Assembly (NCBI GenBank): GCA_013365325.1
Contig: JABVXV010000015.1
Location: forward strand, 1 to 64,000
DNA from: Dipetalonema caudispina
Lineage: Eukaryota > Nematoda > Chromadorea > Rhabditida > Onchocercidae
Reading direction: 5' to 3'
DNA: 64,000 nt
Shown: positions 62,877-64,000 of the stretch, piece after piece
Position numbering within the stretch: position 1 is the stretch's first letter
Layout of the letters: every line of letters begins with the position of its first letter
Made by a program: the position numbers and the translations under genes
The notes under the pieces: generated by a model
Told to the model about the DNA's origin: nothing
Databases searched by the model: none
The model's input: the letters and a program-made list of their open reading frames with translations, nothing else

Positions 62877-64000
62877 GAAAAGTTTTGGATACAGACGGTC
62901 CATACTGGACTAAGATCGGTTAGATTTTCCGCAAAACACGAACCTCATTGTGCTTTTTTGATCTTCACCATTGCATATGTTGTTCCGTTCAATCGTCAGA
63001 TGTTTTAAGGTTGTACAAAGAACATATCAACTTGTTCCACACTGAAATACTAAAGTGAGTTAGTAATGTCCCTGGACATATAATTCGATAAATAGTGTCT
63101 TTACTGTAGATGCCACCGATGGCATTACTTTCTTCTAGTTGCTGTTTTAATCACTTGAGCGAAAAAGATTGTGAAAGTCAGATGCGCAGCGAAAGAAGTA
63201 AAATATTTGCCGGTGGTTACCTACATTTGTTTGTCTTAATATGTTATAGTTGATTAATTAATACGCTACTCTTTTTGTCTCGCAAAAACATCATGAGCCA
63301 ACGCCTGGTATTTATTGCACCAGAAGCCAAAATATCCACAATCAAAATCTTTTGCAGTTCACGATAGAATAGGGTTAAGTCGGTATTCACTCTACTCTTA
63401 CTGTTTAATCCCGTTTTCATTTTAAGTGGAAATGAATTGCTGAACTTTTCCAAAGTAAAAATTTTACGAAGGTGTTGTATTTTCAACTGTTCAAAATGTT
63501 TGATTTGTTGTTGATTTCAGTTTGAACGTTCCCTGGAATGTGTTTTTACTTTTGTTTCTTGTTACCTGTGTTTGTGAAACTTTGTTTTGATAATTACATT
63601 GAAAGGTTAAAGACGCCTCTTTTTACTGTCACTAAAATGCATAGAAAACCTAGTCGTTTTCGACTTAGTTTGCATGAATCTGAGATGCGACCTTTGACTT
63701 CTGAACATCGAAAACATGAAGTCTTCTGTTTTTTTTTTTTCTGTGGTGATTAAACATTTTGAAAGTCTTTATTAACTCTTGCTGAGGATTGTTTATTAAA
63801 GTTTAATTAAAAAACTATAAATTCCACCTTTTGAATTAGAAAGGATATATTCGAGTTTGTGATAGTGAAAAATAGAGATTTTGAGTTGACTTTTCTTAGT
63901 GTTATGAAATTAAATGGCCAGAACTATTTTTTGCCCATTGATAATAAGGAGTGAATGAGGAGGGAGAGAAGGTCAGGTAGAATACCAATACAATCTTATC
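62877..64000. other. 3' flank of KANSL3-like gene and window end
   Basis: Mostly noncoding. An ATG at 63,636 opens about 28 codons of basic, non-repetitive sequence (HRKPSRFRLSLHESE) ending at a possible GTCTTC donor near 63,721; it may be the first coding exon of a gene running out of the window, but this is weak. Confidence 0.3.

Overview
The window is AT-rich eukaryotic DNA with small exons, GT-AG introns and TTTCAG-type acceptors. A complete cuticle collagen of nematode type (BLI-4-like RKKR site, three Gly-X-Y cysteine motifs) identifies a nematode. The very AT-rich, microsatellite-loaded flanks and introns of 50 bp to 3.8 kb would suit a spirurid/filarial worm, but that placement is inference. 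All genes below were assembled by eye from splice-site phase and family alignment from memory; no search was run.

Layout. 1-10,843: no convincing gene, only microsatellites, poly(A)/poly(T) runs and AT-rich filler. 10,844-22,558 (+): BCL11-type zinc-finger transcription factor, at least 17 coding exons, with a possible alternative terminal exon at 14,808 that would make a short form without the zinc-finger pairs. 22,559-26,761: gene-free, T-rich, with one small hairpin. 26,762-31,482 (+): SNW1/SKIP (C. elegans skp-1), 16 exons, 562 aa. 32,256-33,252 (-): unrecognised 3-exon single-pass membrane protein, 124 aa. 34,661-39,351 (+): RMI1, 12 exons, 516 aa. 41,818-45,299 (-): 7-exon casein-kinase-1-family pseudokinase, 322 aa, with the key catalytic positions replaced. 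45,717-47,696 (-): 7-exon cuticle collagen, 341 aa, with an apparent GC-AG intron. 49,528-50,249 (-): NDUFA2, 99 aa. 50,612-50,824 (-): 70-codon ORF for a small membrane protein, uncertain. 51,244-62,876 (+): about 32 exons ending in a clear KANSL3 (NSL-complex) domain, preceded by some 900 residues of basic, serine-rich sequence, and interrupted by a 100-N scaffold gap at 53,215. 62,877-64,000: nothing firm, perhaps the first exon of another gene near 63,636.

The genes are unrelated housekeeping, nuclear and cuticle functions: transcription (BCL11, SNW1, KANSL3), splicing (SNW1), genome stability (RMI1), respiration (NDUFA2) and cuticle (collagen). No operon is demonstrated, although several start codons lie a few bases after a TTTCAG-like acceptor, as expected for spliced-leader trans-splicing. 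I saw no tRNA, rRNA, CRISPR, transposon or virus. The most interesting items are the pseudokinase, the truncated BCL11 isoform, the long N-terminal extension on KANSL3, the microsatellite that reads as a (Tyr-Ile)n tail, the GC-AG intron, and the unrecognised membrane protein hidden on the opposite strand between SNW1 and RMI1.
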